Shown: positions 18,182 through 27,650 of the stretch, one piece after another | How the letters are laid out: each line of letters begins with the position of its first letter | Numbering within the stretch: the stretch's first letter is position 1 | DNA from: Balneolaceae bacterium | GTDB taxonomy: Bacteria; Bacteroidota; Rhodothermia; Balneolales; Balneolaceae | Direction: 5' to 3' | Assembly (NCBI GenBank): GCA_007134085.1 | Contig: SLLL01000184.1 | Coordinates: 1-47,423 of the forward strand | Length of the DNA stretch: 47,423 bases | Made by a program: the position numbers and the translations under genes | Notes under the pieces: model-generated | The model's input: only the letters and a program-made list of their open reading frames with translations | Databases searched by the model: none | What the model was told of the DNA's origin: nothing

Positions 18182-18964
18182 ATGAATCTGCTGAAAATCT
18201 TTCAAAAACCGGAGAAAAAACTTGGGCTCGCTCTTGGGGGCGGTGCTGCACTTGGTGCCGCGCATGTAGGTGTGCTCAAAGCATTTCATGAAAAAGGGCT
18301 TAAACCGGAAGCTGTTTCGGGCACAAGTATAGGCGCATTTGTGGCTGCACACCTTGCATTTGGAACCCCTTATGAAAAGCTTGAAGAGATAGCACTTGAT
18401 CTCGATTGGCTCGACGTTTCTGGATTTAAGCTTTCGAAAATGGGCTTGCTAACCAATAAACGCCTTGGGAAAAAGATTCTCGATGAAATTGGCAAGGTGA
18501 ATATCGAAGATGCGGAAATTCCACTATGCATGATCGCTACTGATATTTCAACAGGGGAGAAGGTGGTGCTGAATGAAGGCCCTTTGCACAAAGCGGTAAT
18601 GGCTAGTTCTTGCCTGCCAGGTGTCTTTGCTCCCGTAGAGTGGGATAACGAGCTTCTGCTTGTGGATGGTTTTCTGTGTGAAAATGTGCCGATTAAGCCT
18701 TTGAAAGAGATGGGCGCAAACACAATTATTGGGGTTGATTTAACCACAAATCGCGATTATAAACGGCCCGATGACATTATTGATGTACTCTCCAATACAT
18801 TCGATATTGGCCTTAATAACATGATCAAGGAACAGCTTGATGATGAAAATATCACCTGGATTCAGCCAAAACTTAGCGCTTATAATAAAGCTGATACGCG
18901 GCAGGCCGAACAGTTAATTAAGGAGGGTTACGAGGCAACGATGAAGGTTTTGGAAAGTCACTAA
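18182..18964 (+). CDS. Patatin-like phospholipase family protein
   Basis: Predicted cytoplasmic serine acyl hydrolase of the RssA/YlbK type, 260 aa. The oxyanion loop is LALGGGAALGAAHVGVL (residues 16-32), the nucleophile elbow SGTSIGA has Ser49, and the dyad Asp is in LVDGFLCENVP (Asp162). No signal peptide or membrane segment is seen. The patatin family hydrolyses acyl ester bonds in phospholipids, but the physiological substrate of this branch is unsettled. It stands alone between pckG (divergent, 257-base gap) and the convergent sensor kinase gene (81-base gap). Confidence 0.92.
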   Translation: MNLLKIFQKPEKKLGLALGGGAALGAAHVGVLKAFHEKGLKPEAVSGTSIGAFVAAHLAFGTPYEKLEEIALDLDWLDVSGFKLSKMGLLTNKRLGKKILDEIGKVNIEDAEIPLCMIATDISTGEKVVLNEGPLHKAVMASSCLPGVFAPVEWDNELLLVDGFLCENVPIKPLKEMGANTIIGVDLTTNRDYKRPDDIIDVLSNTFDIGLNNMIKEQLDDENITWIQPKLSAYNKADTRQAEQLIKEGYEATMKVLESH

Positions 18965-19045
18965 CTATATTTGTCGGATAGCTCGGAAAAGCACTGAGTT
19001 TAACTTGTTTCTCTATCTTACTTAGTGGATTGCCAATTGGTAAGA

Positions 19046-22000
19046 CTAAACGAATGCCTCAGTTTTTTCACTTTTTCCAAAAATTATTGTGAAGGTTGCC
19101 CCGGTTTCATTCTCTTTGTTTGATACCTTGATTTTCCCGCCCATTTCTGAGATATAATTGGCACAGCTGTGCAAGCCAAAGCCATGGCCGTTTTTCTTAG
19201 TGGTAAATCCCTGGGTAAAAATTTTGTCGAGATAATCCGGATCAATTCCGGGGCCATTGTCTGAGATGGACAAATAAATTTGCCGGTGATCTTCCCAGGT
19301 TTTTATGAGAATTTTCTTCTCATTTATTGGATTGTTCTCCATCGCCTCCTTAGCATTCTTGAAAATGTTGACCAGTACGTGGATTAATTTGGAACGCTGA
19401 GCGATAATGGTGCCTGTTGCTTGAAAATCTTTTTCTACAATAAGCCCATGCTTTTCAATCGATCCGGCCTGTAATGCCAGGGCACTATCAATCATTTCAG
19501 TAAGAGAAGTTACGTCGGTATACTGGCTGGCTCCTGCGTAGGTTTGCTGAGCAGAGATTACTTCGTTTATCAGGTTAATTTTATCAATAAGCCTGCTTGT
19601 TTGTTTACGAATATTCTGATGTTCAGCTTTGAGTGGATCTTCAAGTAAGAGATAGTAATTCAGTAAGTTTTTAGAATTTCCATCCGAAGCCAGATATTCA
19701 TCAAAATGATCAATATGCTCCCTTAACAGAGAGTTTGCCTGCTCAAGTTTACTAATTTTCGACTGTTGAAGAGTCTCATCTATGAGTGAGGCAGAAGTAT
19801 TTACACTGTTCAAAAGATTTCCAACATTATGAAGCACCCCAGCAGCAATGTCTGACATACCCGCTTTGTGTGCCTGTTCAACCAGTTCATCTTTGGTGTC
19901 TTCAAGTTCCTTTAGTGTTTGTTTTAGATCACGGTTCCTGATTTTCAACTCTTCTGTGCGTTCGGCAACAGTTTTTTGAAGTTGCAGGTTCTGTTCTCTG
20001 ATGGCTCGAACCCGTATGCGGTAAACAGATACAATAACAAACACTACGAACAAAACAGACAGCAGATAGAACCAGGCAGTTCGCCAAAATGGGGGTGTGA
20101 TGATTAACGACAGAGATACCCCTTCTTCATTCCAAATACCATCGTTATTGGCGGCTTTTACACGAAATGTATAATTGCCTGGCGCCAGGTTGGTATAGGT
20201 TGCATTACGCTGTGTGCCAACATAATTCCATTCATTTTCAAAACCTTCAACCATATAGGCATATTGATTGAATTCCGGCTGGGTGTAATTGAGTGCTACG
20301 AATTCAAAAGTGAGCACATTTTGATGATAGGGCAGAACGAGTGTATCAGTAACAGAAATGTGAGTTTTTAATAGAGAATCAGGATCTTTTAAATCAACAG
20401 ATCTATTAAAAAGCCTGAAATCCGTAAGAAATACCGGGGGAGAAAACGGATTAGAATAGATTTCATCAGGGTTAAATAGATTAAACCCGTTAATACCGCC
20501 AAAAAGCAACTCACCATTCTGAGTTTTAAGAACCGAGTAGCGGGAAAATTCATCAGCCTGTAGCCCGTGGCTCTGGTTGTAGTTTGTAAACCTGTTTGTT
20601 AAAGGATCAAATTTTGAAATGCCCCTTAAAGTGCCAAGCCAAAGATAGCCATTGTCATCTTCAATGATAGAATTCACCTCATCCGAGGGCAATCCGTCAT
20701 ATTGGTAAAAATTATGGAAATGATCTTCCTCTGGAATATACTTTGACAGCCCGCCCTCTGTAGCTATCCATATGTTTTGGTGTTGATCTTCATAAATATG
20801 CCTAACTGTAGAATGGGCAATACTATTCGGGTTTTCAGGTGAATGTAGATAGTGTTTAAAAATTCCATCATCTCTGTGTTCAGCCTTAATCTTGTTTAGC
20901 CCCACCAGAGTTCCAACCCAAAGATTCTTTTGCGAATCCTCAAATATTCTGATAATGAAGTTTGATGAGATTGAAGAGGGATTATCAAAATCAATATTGA
21001 ATAGTTGATACTCTCCATTGGTGAAATTGTATCGGAACAACCCCTCTTCGAATGCGGCTAACCAGACATAATTACTTTCAAAATGTATATCAAAAATATG
21101 CCGTAGCTGATATTCATCGATATTGAACATACTGTTAAACGTGGTGAATATTCCATTCGCTTCGTCTGTAAGAATGTTGGCTCCGCCGCCCCAGGTGCCC
21201 GCCCAAAGATTGCCCTGATTATCTTTGTTGAGGCTTACAATCGCATCAGAACTGAGGGAGCCAGGTTGATCCGGGTGATTTTTAAAAAACCGAAATGTCC
21301 CCTGATCCCTTTCATAGAGGTTGATACCTCCACCATCGGTTGCAATCCATATGGTTCCATCGTCATTTTCATAAAAATCTCGAATTAGATTATTATTCAG
21401 GCTACTTGGGTTAAAGGGATCGCTAAAATAATGGAGAAAATTAGTGTCATCAGGCTCGGCCATATTTATGCCCGACCATGCAGTACCGACCCAGTAACGC
21501 TGTAGGTTATCCTGAAAAATACTCTCAATTGAATTGTGAGAAAGGCTGAATGGATCCAGAGGATCACTATTGTAGCGAAAAAACGAGTCAGTGGTTTTAT
21601 TGTATAAATGTAAACCACCATTTCTGTTACCTACCCAAACATTATAGTCATTATCTAAACTGAGTGTAATCACTTCATTGTTACTTAAACTGAATGGATC
21701 AGCCGGATTATGGCTGTATCGTTGAAATATTAGTTCATTGCTGTTTACATCCATTCTGTTGAGCCCCCAGCCATTAGTGCCAGCCCATAAATTCCCATCA
21801 TTATCAAACTGAACTACATTAACAGAATTCGAAGAGATTGAATAGGGATTGGAAGGATCATGCGAAAAAAAATGGGTTTCGCCTGTTTTCGTATTCAGTT
21901 CAATTACACCGATTTCGGTGGTAGCAAGCCATAAAGTTTTATCTTTCCCGCCGGTTAAGGAGTTAATAGTAAAATCACTAAAATCTTGATAGGGATAAAA

Positions 22001-22519
22001 TTGCTTACTTATTTCATCTAAATAATAGAGGCCGTAACCGCCACCGGACAGCCAAATCGTGCCATTTTCATCTTCAAGTATGGCATTAATAAAAATGTTT
22101 TCTTCAGTACCTGATGAAATTGTATATCTGGTAAAATCATCTGTGCTTGTATTATATCTTGCTACACCCCCCCCCGATCCAATCCAGAATCGTTTTTTAC
22201 TATCTTCAAAAATTGCGAAAATATGGTTGCTGTTTATGGAGGTTGAATCAGGTTTTGTGGTATAAATTTTGAAATTAATTCCATCAAACAGGTGTAGGCC
22301 CCTTCTTGTACCAGCCCAAATGAAACCTCTGTTGTCTTGATGTATAGTAGTTACCCAACTGTCATTCATTCCATCGTGTATTCTCTGGAATTTTAAATTT
22401 GGTTTTTGATCATCAGCAGGGGCTTGTTGGCCAAGCAGCGTTACGGGAAACAGAATCAGCAGAAAAAAACCGATAAGTTTTTTGTGCGGATAATTGAATT
22501 TGAATTGAATATGGTTCAC
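19046..22519 (-). CDS. Two-component beta-propeller sensor histidine kinase without receiver domain
   Basis: Large 1157-aa membrane sensor. A signal/anchor at residues 15-30 is followed by about fourteen periplasmic reg_prop propeller repeats (D..G.LW.GT.GG..., residues about 45-700). A Y_Y_Y immunoglobulin-like domain (about 740-805, YAYMVEGFENEWNYVG then LAPGNYTFRVKA) and a transmembrane helix (about 816-836) come next. A coiled coil and an H-box of the HNVGN type (LHNVGNLLNSVN, His897) follow. The HATPase has NIFKNAKEAM (N box), DNGPGID (G1) and GHGFGLHSCA (G2). Unlike classical hybrid HTCS proteins, it ends after the ATPase and has no REC or AraC domain. Its phosphate must therefore go in trans. 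The REC-containing hybrid gene 51 bases upstream is the natural partner. The ligand is unknown. Confidence 0.93.
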   Translation of the reverse strand: MNHIQFKFNYPHKKLIGFFLLILFPVTLLGQQAPADDQKPNLKFQRIHDGMNDSWVTTIHQDNRGFIWAGTRRGLHLFDGINFKIYTTKPDSTSINSNHIFAIFEDSKKRFWIGSGGGVARYNTSTDDFTRYTISSGTEENIFINAILEDENGTIWLSGGGYGLYYLDEISKQFYPYQDFSDFTINSLTGGKDKTLWLATTEIGVIELNTKTGETHFFSHDPSNPYSISSNSVNVVQFDNDGNLWAGTNGWGLNRMDVNSNELIFQRYSHNPADPFSLSNNEVITLSLDNDYNVWVGNRNGGLHLYNKTTDSFFRYNSDPLDPFSLSHNSIESIFQDNLQRYWVGTAWSGINMAEPDDTNFLHYFSDPFNPSSLNNNLIRDFYENDDGTIWIATDGGGINLYERDQGTFRFFKNHPDQPGSLSSDAIVSLNKDNQGNLWAGTWGGGANILTDEANGIFTTFNSMFNIDEYQLRHIFDIHFESNYVWLAAFEEGLFRYNFTNGEYQLFNIDFDNPSSISSNFIIRIFEDSQKNLWVGTLVGLNKIKAEHRDDGIFKHYLHSPENPNSIAHSTVRHIYEDQHQNIWIATEGGLSKYIPEEDHFHNFYQYDGLPSDEVNSIIEDDNGYLWLGTLRGISKFDPLTNRFTNYNQSHGLQADEFSRYSVLKTQNGELLFGGINGFNLFNPDEIYSNPFSPPVFLTDFRLFNRSVDLKDPDSLLKTHISVTDTLVLPYHQNVLTFEFVALNYTQPEFNQYAYMVEGFENEWNYVGTQRNATYTNLAPGNYTFRVKAANNDGIWNEEGVSLSLIITPPFWRTAWFYLLSVLFVVFVIVSVYRIRVRAIREQNLQLQKTVAERTEELKIRNRDLKQTLKELEDTKDELVEQAHKAGMSDIAAGVLHNVGNLLNSVNTSASLIDETLQQSKISKLEQANSLLREHIDHFDEYLASDGNSKNLLNYYLLLEDPLKAEHQNIRKQTSRLIDKINLINEVISAQQTYAGASQYTDVTSLTEMIDSALALQAGSIEKHGLIVEKDFQATGTIIAQRSKLIHVLVNIFKNAKEAMENNPINEKKILIKTWEDHRQIYLSISDNGPGIDPDYLDKIFTQGFTTKKNGHGFGLHSCANYISEMGGKIKVSNKENETGATFTIIFGKSEKTEAFV

Positions 22520-22570
22520 AATGTTATTGTTAACATGATATTTACATTTGTATAGGAGCCTCCTAAAATG

Positions 22571-24343
22571 CTATTGGAGCGAACCGGCCTTTATTCTCGA
22601 AGCTGAAATAGCAATTTTGATTGCCGTAAAAAGTTTATCTTTATCTACAGGTTTAGATACATACTCGTCCATACCAGCTTTCAAACATAGTTCTCTGGCA
22701 ACGTCCAGTGCTGATGCCGTAAGTGCAATAATTGGGATATGCCCACCGCTTTTCTGTTCTAATGCCCGGATAGTTCGGGTAGTCTCATAGCCATCCATCT
22801 CCGGCATTTGTATATCCATAAGTATGAAGGCATAATTGTTATTTTGGAATGCCTGCACAGCTTCCAGGCCATTCGATGCAATTTCTACTTCAAAGCCTTC
22901 TCTCTCAAGAATTTTTCGTGCCAAAAGCTGGTTTAATTTGTTATCCTCTGCCACCAGAACTTTTTTGTCGTTCCCCAGCAGTATTGCCTCTTTTAAAGGC
23001 TGTTCCGGTTGGTTTACATCAATTTGTTCGGCTTGAGTTACCTTTTTTAAAGGAATGGTAGCCCAAAACAGAGAACCCTTGTTCAGCTCGCTCTCTACAC
23101 CTACCTCTCCATCCATGAGCTCTGCAAGCTGCCGGCAAATTGCCAGGCCAAGGCCGGTGCCTCCATATTTTCGGGTTGTGGAGGAGTCGCCTTGGGTAAA
23201 AGAGTCGAAAATATGTTTTTGTTTATCTTTGGAAATGCCTGTTCCTGTGTCTCTTACCGATAATTTAACCACGCAATGGGTATCTCTGTTCTCCAACAGT
23301 TCAGCTGTAAAGTAAATGCTTCCTTTTTTGGTAAACTTAACGGCGTTGCCACCGAAGTTTATGAGAATCTGCCGTATTCTTGTTGGGTCGCCATACATTT
23401 GTTCCGGCAGGGCATCATCAACAGAAAACTGAATAGAGATATCTTTTTCATCTGCAGAAAATTCAACAATCGTTACAACTTCTTTCAGGAGCATATGAAA
23501 ACTGAATGGCACATTTTCGATATCCAATTTCCCCGCTTCTATTTTTGAAAAGTCCAGAATGTCGTTTATAACTTTCAATAAAGCGTTTGCACTGCTTTTT
23601 ACAAGTTTGGATAATTCTCTCTGTTCACTATCCAGTTCTGTTTCCAACAAAAGATTATTCAGGCCTACAACCCCATTCATTGGTGTTCGAATTTCGTGGC
23701 TCATATTTGCCAAAAAGGAGCTTTTTATTTCTGAAGCCTTTTCGGCTTTCTCTTTCATCTCTTTGTATTTATCCACTAACTGCTCAAGATCTTTGGTGCG
23801 GTCCTCAACTTCTTTCTCAAGAGTTTTTGTGTATGAAATAGCCTTCTGCTGCAATTCCCACTTGGTGGTTAAAGTGAGGGCGGCTTGCTTGAGCGCGGTG
23901 GCATCAAACGGTTTTTTCATAAACAAAAGTTTATCCGTCAGGCCAAGCGTATTTACTATTTTATCCCAAGAATAATCTGAATAGGCTGTACAAATTACTA
24001 TTTCTGTATAGGGATACTTCTCCCAGATTTGCTTAATTGCTTCAATGCCATTTATTCCGGGAGGCATCCGCACATCCATAAAGATCAATGAATAGGGATT
24101 CCCTTCAGCATAGGATTTATCAACCATGTTTACGGCCTCTTCCCCCTGGTAGGCATGGCCGATATCGTATGAAATAGTTTTCGTCACATCCCTTGATGTG
24201 GATGCAACTCCCCCAAACAGCTTATCCTCAATCTCCAGAAGTTTGGGGTTGCCTTTTGTTTGATGGCCTATAAGAATAGAAACTATATCTTCGTGAATTG
24301 CTTCATTGTCATCAACTAACAGAATACGTTTTTTATATTCCAT
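22571..24343 (-). CDS. Hybrid histidine kinase REC-HisKA-HATPase-REC
   Basis: Soluble 590-aa signalling protein. The N-terminal receiver has DDNE at residues 11-14 and phospho-acceptor Asp90 in [14 protein letters not shown]; Lys144 in MKKPFD completes it. An unusual insertion of about 30 residues follows its first helix (about residues 30-60), then AYQGEEAV, a variant I recall from other hybrid kinases. A coiled coil leads to the H-box [13 protein letters not shown] (His216). The N box is [12 protein letters not shown]1 DTGTGI and G2 [14 protein letters not shown] second receiver (about 460-580) has Asp510 in [10 protein letters not shown]. No membrane segment is seen, so input probably arrives through the first receiver. 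It is cotranscribed with the propeller kinase that follows it. Confidence 0.94.
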   Translation of the reverse strand: MEYKKRILLVDDNEAIHEDIVSILIGHQTKGNPKLLEIEDKLFGGVASTSRDVTKTISYDIGHAYQGEEAVNMVDKSYAEGNPYSLIFMDVRMPPGINGIEAIKQIWEKYPYTEIVICTAYSDYSWDKIVNTLGLTDKLLFMKKPFDATALKQAALTLTTKWELQQKAISYTKTLEKEVEDRTKDLEQLVDKYKEMKEKAEKASEIKSSFLANMSHEIRTPMNGVVGLNNLLLETELDSEQRELSKLVKSSANALLKVINDILDFSKIEAGKLDIENVPFSFHMLLKEVVTIVEFSADEKDISIQFSVDDALPEQMYGDPTRIRQILINFGGNAVKFTKKGSIYFTAELLENRDTHCVVKLSVRDTGTGISKDKQKHIFDSFTQGDSSTTRKYGGTGLGLAICRQLAELMDGEVGVESELNKGSLFWATIPLKKVTQAEQIDVNQPEQPLKEAILLGNDKKVLVAEDNKLNQLLARKILEREGFEVEIASNGLEAVQAFQNNNYAFILMDIQMPEMDGYETTRTIRALEQKSGGHIPIIALTASALDVARELCLKAGMDEYVSKPVDKDKLFTAIKIAISASRIKAGSLQ

Positions 24344-24677
24344 ATAATTTAAGATTTAACTCTTGATGTTATTTATGTTCCGTCCATGATTTTAAATATG
24401 AGGAAGTTATGTGAATTTCTCTCTGTAAAAAAATGTGTAGTAACTTCAGTAAGTTATATTAAAATTTTTTAAAAATAAATATGCTTGTTGTGTCTCAATA
24501 TTATAGAAATTGCATAAAGATTTAAATGGTGGGTGTTTTAATGTGTTCAAAACAGAAATAAAAAAATTAATTAAAGAAGTAGTTAAATCGAACGTAAGCA
24601 AAACTACATTGAAGTAAGTTTCTGTTTGAATAATCTTATCTTTGGCACTTAATCTTCAATAGATATCAATCCCAAAT
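24344..24677. other. 334-base AT-rich divergent intergenic region
   Basis: It separates the hybrid kinase gene (minus) from the M48 protease gene (plus). It holds an AT-rich centre around 24465-24485, a good -7-like element near the protease gene (24637-24644) and no convincing open frame or RNA structure. The kinase operon promoter should also lie here, but I could not identify one. Confidence 0.6.
24637..24644 (+). promoter_or_regulatory. Candidate -7 element (TAnnTTTG) for the M48 protease gene
   Basis: TATCTTTG matches the Bacteroidota -7 consensus TAnnTTTG exactly, 33 bases before the ATG. The nearest good TTG upstream is 25 bases away, longer than the usual 19-21, so the -33 part is weak. 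Confidence 0.4.
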
Positions 24678-25910
24678 ATGAACATCTTTGCCGTAATCAT
24701 CCTCACTGCAATCATCATTGATTTTACCCTCGGCATCATATCAAACCGCCTAAACCTGAAAGCGTTGAGCAAAGAGCTGCCCGGCGAGTTTGAAGGGGTT
24801 TATGATGAAGATACCTATGCCAAATCGCAGGAATATACGCGGGTAAATACCAAATTTGGCTTTATAACCGGCACGTTCGATTTGATTTTACTGCTCGTAT
24901 TCTGGTTTGCAGGCGGGTTTAACTGGCTGGACCAATGGGCGCGTGGGTTTGAATTTGGCGTGATTGGAACCGGGCTTATTTTTATTGGCGCCCTTGTGAT
25001 AGTAAAGATGTTTATATCGATGCCTTTTTCAATCTACTCTACCTTTGTGATAGAGGAGAAGTTCGGGTTCAACAAAACCACAGCGAAGACCTTTGCGGCA
25101 GACCGCGTAAAAGGCTTGCTCCTTTCTGTTGTGATTGGCGCCCCGCTTCTGGCGGGTATCATCGCCTTCTTTGAGTTTGGCGGTACATGGGCATGGCTTT
25201 ACGCCTGGCTGGCAGTTACCGCATTTTCATTGGTTATGCAGTACATCGCGCCAACATGGATTATGCCAATATTCAACAAATTTACCCCGCTCGAAGAAGG
25301 TGAGCTGCGGCAGGCAATAGAAGAGTATGCTGATGATGTAAACTTTCCGCTGCAGGGAATCTATGTTATAGACGGATCAAAACGCTCGGCAAAGTCGAAT
25401 GCATTTTTCACTGGTTTTGGCAAGAACAAACGAATTGCACTTTTTGATACGCTTATCGAAAATCACACAACAGAAGAGCTGGTTGCAGTGCTTGCTCATG
25501 AAATAGGCCACTACAAGAAAAAGCATATCGTAAAAAATATGACGATCAGCATTCTTCACACGGGTATTATGTTCGCGCTTCTATCCGTCTTTTTGCAGGT
25601 TCCCGGCTTGTTCGAGGCATTTTATATGGAAGAGATGAGCGTATACGCCGGCCTTCTTTTCTTCGGTTTGCTCTACTCGCCTGTTGAAACACTCCTGGGA
25701 ATCGCCATGCAGGTTATGAGCCGCAAACATGAGTACGAAGCGGATGCATTTGCGGCAGATACCATCAAAGAAAAAGAAGAGATGGTGAATGTGCTGAAGA
25801 AACTATCCAAAGATAACCTGAGCAATTTAACACCACATCCGTTTTATGTGTTTTTGAACTATTCGCATCCGCCGGCATTAAAACGGATTGAAGCGATTCG
25901 AAATCTTTGA
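24678..25910 (+). CDS. M48 family metalloprotease, CAAX prenyl protease 1 (Ste24-like)
   Basis: Integral-membrane zinc protease of 410 aa. Several hydrophobic segments (about 3-23, 62-82, 95-120, 148-190, 285-305, 320-345) surround the active site. The zinc motif is HEIGHYKKKH (residues 274-283), with the third ligand in HEYEADAFAA near residue 351. The upstream motif SKRSAKSNAFFTGFGKNKRIALFDTL is the conserved Ste24 strand, here seen as AKSNAFFTGFG followed by RIALFDTL. In bacteria such enzymes are thought to act in membrane protein quality control; prenyl-protein processing is not expected. A small membrane protein follows 17 bases later and may be cotranscribed. Confidence 0.94.
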   Translation: MNIFAVIILTAIIIDFTLGIISNRLNLKALSKELPGEFEGVYDEDTYAKSQEYTRVNTKFGFITGTFDLILLLVFWFAGGFNWLDQWARGFEFGVIGTGLIFIGALVIVKMFISMPFSIYSTFVIEEKFGFNKTTAKTFAADRVKGLLLSVVIGAPLLAGIIAFFEFGGTWAWLYAWLAVTAFSLVMQYIAPTWIMPIFNKFTPLEEGELRQAIEEYADDVNFPLQGIYVIDGSKRSAKSNAFFTGFGKNKRIALFDTLIENHTTEELVAVLAHEIGHYKKKHIVKNMTISILHTGIMFALLSVFLQVPGLFEAFYMEEMSVYAGLLFFGLLYSPVETLLGIAMQVMSRKHEYEADAFAADTIKEKEEMVNVLKKLSKDNLSNLTPHPFYVFLNYSHPPALKRIEAIRNL

Positions 25911-25927
25911 AATAAAGGTGATTTATC

Positions 25928-26371
25928 ATGAGTAAAAAAAGAAACAGAATTGGTGGGGGTATCTTTAAACACTCAAAAACTATTGTGGCAATCTCATCGC
26001 TTTTGTTTCTCGGCTTAATAGGCATAGCGGTGTATAATCTATTCGAAACACCATTTGAGGGGCCGTTTTTATCATTTGATACGGTTGTAGTGGCCTCAAA
26101 TGTCTCGATGATTTTTGTATGTGCCTACTGGGTCTATCTTTTATTAAATCCATACAATACAATTTACTGGGATGATGAATATCTAACCCTCATTTTTAAA
26201 TCAAGAAAAGAGACGGTAAAAATGAAGCGGGCAGACATTGCTGCCGTAGATTTAAAGCTGAATGAAATGACTATTACCGGCACAGATGGCAGCCAAAAAT
26301 CTTACAATATCTACGATATGCATATCTCTTACAGCGAGATAAACCGTTTCAGGCGGGAGTTTGCAGGATAG
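25928..26371 (+). CDS. Small membrane protein with PH-like C-terminal region, function unknown
   Basis: A 147-aa protein I do not recognise by name. A basic start (KKRNRIGGG) precedes two transmembrane helices at about residues 19-39 and 57-76. A soluble C-terminal part (about 78-147) alternates short beta strands: IYWDDEYLTLIF, KETVKMKRADIAAVDLK, EMTITGTDGS, then a final helix. This resembles the bacterial pleckstrin-like (bPH) folds found after paired helices. An AGGTG Shine-Dalgarno sequence lies 8 bases before the ATG. It follows the M48 protease by 17 bases and ends 3 bases short of the convergent crotonase gene. A role alongside the protease is only an inference from linkage. Confidence 0.75.
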   Translation: MSKKRNRIGGGIFKHSKTIVAISSLLFLGLIGIAVYNLFETPFEGPFLSFDTVVVASNVSMIFVCAYWVYLLLNPYNTIYWDDEYLTLIFKSRKETVKMKRADIAAVDLKLNEMTITGTDGSQKSYNIYDMHISYSEINRFRREFAG

Positions 26372-26374
26372 GTG

Positions 26375-27109
26375 TCAGGCTTTGTTCCGATTCAAAAAGT
26401 CATCAACCCTTCTCAAGTGCTCTTCGCTCTCCCAAAATTTACTGAAGGGCTCTAACTCATCCTCAATACCTTTCCCAATGTTTTGTTTTAAGTATGTGAT
26501 GTAAGTGAGATCATTTGATGTTAGCGACTTTTTCAACGTATCTAACTCTTCAGAAAAGGCCTTCTGAGGAAGTACTTTTTGGATGAGGCCATCTTTCAAG
26601 GCTTCATTAGCGGTAATGATTTGTTGTGATGCAAGCAGAAACAGCGCCCTGTTTCTGCCAACTGTTTTGGTAAGCCTGCTTAAACCGCCCCAGCCCGGCG
26701 GCAAGTAGAATGCTCCCTGCGTAAAACCGAAACGCGCGTCAGATCCCGCAATGCGAAAATCAAACGAAAGCATAATCTCCCAGCCACCACCGTAAGCGTG
26801 GCCGTTAATTGCGGCGAGGGTCCAGCAGGGGAGGCTCTCAATCCGATTCAGAATTTTGAGCATGCGCAGAGACATCTTTTTAGCGTCTTCTGCATGTTTA
26901 ATGGCGTGAAATTCACGGAGGTCGCCGCCCGAAATAAAGCTCTTGTCTGACCCGGTAAGAATAAAGAGCCTGATTTGACTGTTCTGCTCAATCTCATCGA
27001 GCAGGGATTCCAGGCGATCCATCACCTCAAAATTAATAGCATTTCTCGCATCCGGCCTGTGGATGGCAGCGGTTATGGTGTACTCATCTCTTGTAATTTG
27101 GAGAGGCAT
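26375..27109 (-). CDS. Enoyl-CoA hydratase/isomerase (crotonase) family protein, atypical active site
   Basis: A 244-aa crotonase-fold protein acting on an acyl-CoA. The oxyanion-hole segments are SFISGGDLREF (about residue 57) and NGHAYGGGWEIML (about residue 102), where Glu111 matches the first catalytic Glu of hydratases. The second catalytic Glu, 20 residues later, is replaced by Gln131 in RFGFTQGAFYLPPGWGG. A classical hydratase is therefore unlikely. The DFR...PPGWGG pattern recalls the ethylmalonyl/methylmalonyl-CoA decarboxylase branch (ECHDC1-like), a guess from memory. The start codon overlaps the cutA stop by one base (TAATG), so the pair is coupled. Confidence 0.88.
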   Translation of the reverse strand: MPLQITRDEYTITAAIHRPDARNAINFEVMDRLESLLDEIEQNSQIRLFILTGSDKSFISGGDLREFHAIKHAEDAKKMSLRMLKILNRIESLPCWTLAAINGHAYGGGWEIMLSFDFRIAGSDARFGFTQGAFYLPPGWGGLSRLTKTVGRNRALFLLASQQIITANEALKDGLIQKVLPQKAFSEELDTLKKSLTSNDLTYITYLKQNIGKGIEDELEPFSKFWESEEHLRRVDDFLNRNKA

Positions 27110-27471
27110 TAATAATCGGTTACATCATCGGCCTCAGAGATAGGCCTGCGCACGTTTTTTAAAATCCAGTCGAGATAACTGCCGTTGCCTTCCTGCTCGG
27201 CAAGATTAACGCTTATAACGCAGGGTACATCATAGGAGTGCATCTCTTTTATTATTTTGGTGCACTTTGCAACATTGCTGTACGTGGTTTTTAGCAGTAA
27301 TATGCACTCTTTATCATTTTGAACGGCGTCTTCCCAGCGATAAATAGATTCCATCCCATCAATGATATTGGCGCAGGCAGCAAGTTTTTGCTCCACCAGT
27401 TCTGTGCCAATTTTACGGGCCTCATCGCGGTTGCTGGTGGTTACGTAAACAAGTCTTAGATTTCTGAACAT
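27109..27471 (-). CDS. cutA: Divalent-cation tolerance protein CutA
   Basis: Small trimeric cytoplasmic protein of the PII-like fold, 120 aa, linked to copper tolerance in E. coli; its exact role is unclear. Family motifs are VTTSNRDEARKIGTELVEQKLAACAN, here seen as TSNRDEARKIG then KLAACANI (about residues 9-37), followed by IYRWEDAVQNDKECILLLKTT in pieces: IYRWED (about residue 44) and LLLKTT (about residue 59). HSYDVPCVISV lies near residue 78. Length and motif order are normal for the family. It is the first gene of cutA-crotonase; the promoter must lie in the 179-base gap shared with the tRNA gene. Confidence 0.94.
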   Translation of the reverse strand: MFRNLRLVYVTTSNRDEARKIGTELVEQKLAACANIIDGMESIYRWEDAVQNDKECILLLKTTYSNVAKCTKIIKEMHSYDVPCVISVNLAEQEGNGSYLDWILKNVRRPISEADDVTDY

Positions 27472-27589
27472 AATAGCCGGTTATTTTTTTGTAAAACTAC
27501 AAAATTAAGGCAAAGCAGAATAGAGATAATTTTCTTTTGATGAAATTTCTGTGGTGATAAAAACAGAGTTACAATGTAAAACTGAGATG

Positions 27590-27620
27590 TTGAAACAGCG
27601 CAAGAAATACCGTATTTTAT
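27590..27620 (+). promoter_or_regulatory. Candidate promoter of tRNA-Leu / tig
   Basis: TTG at 27590-27592 and TATTTTAT at 27613-27620 are 20 bases apart, the right spacing for the Bacteroidota TTG/TAnnTTTG promoter. The last two bases of the -7 element deviate. The predicted start would be about 25 bases before the tRNA. Confidence 0.35.
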
Positions 27621-27650
27621 CAGGCTCTGATTCAAATCGGAGTGAAAAGC

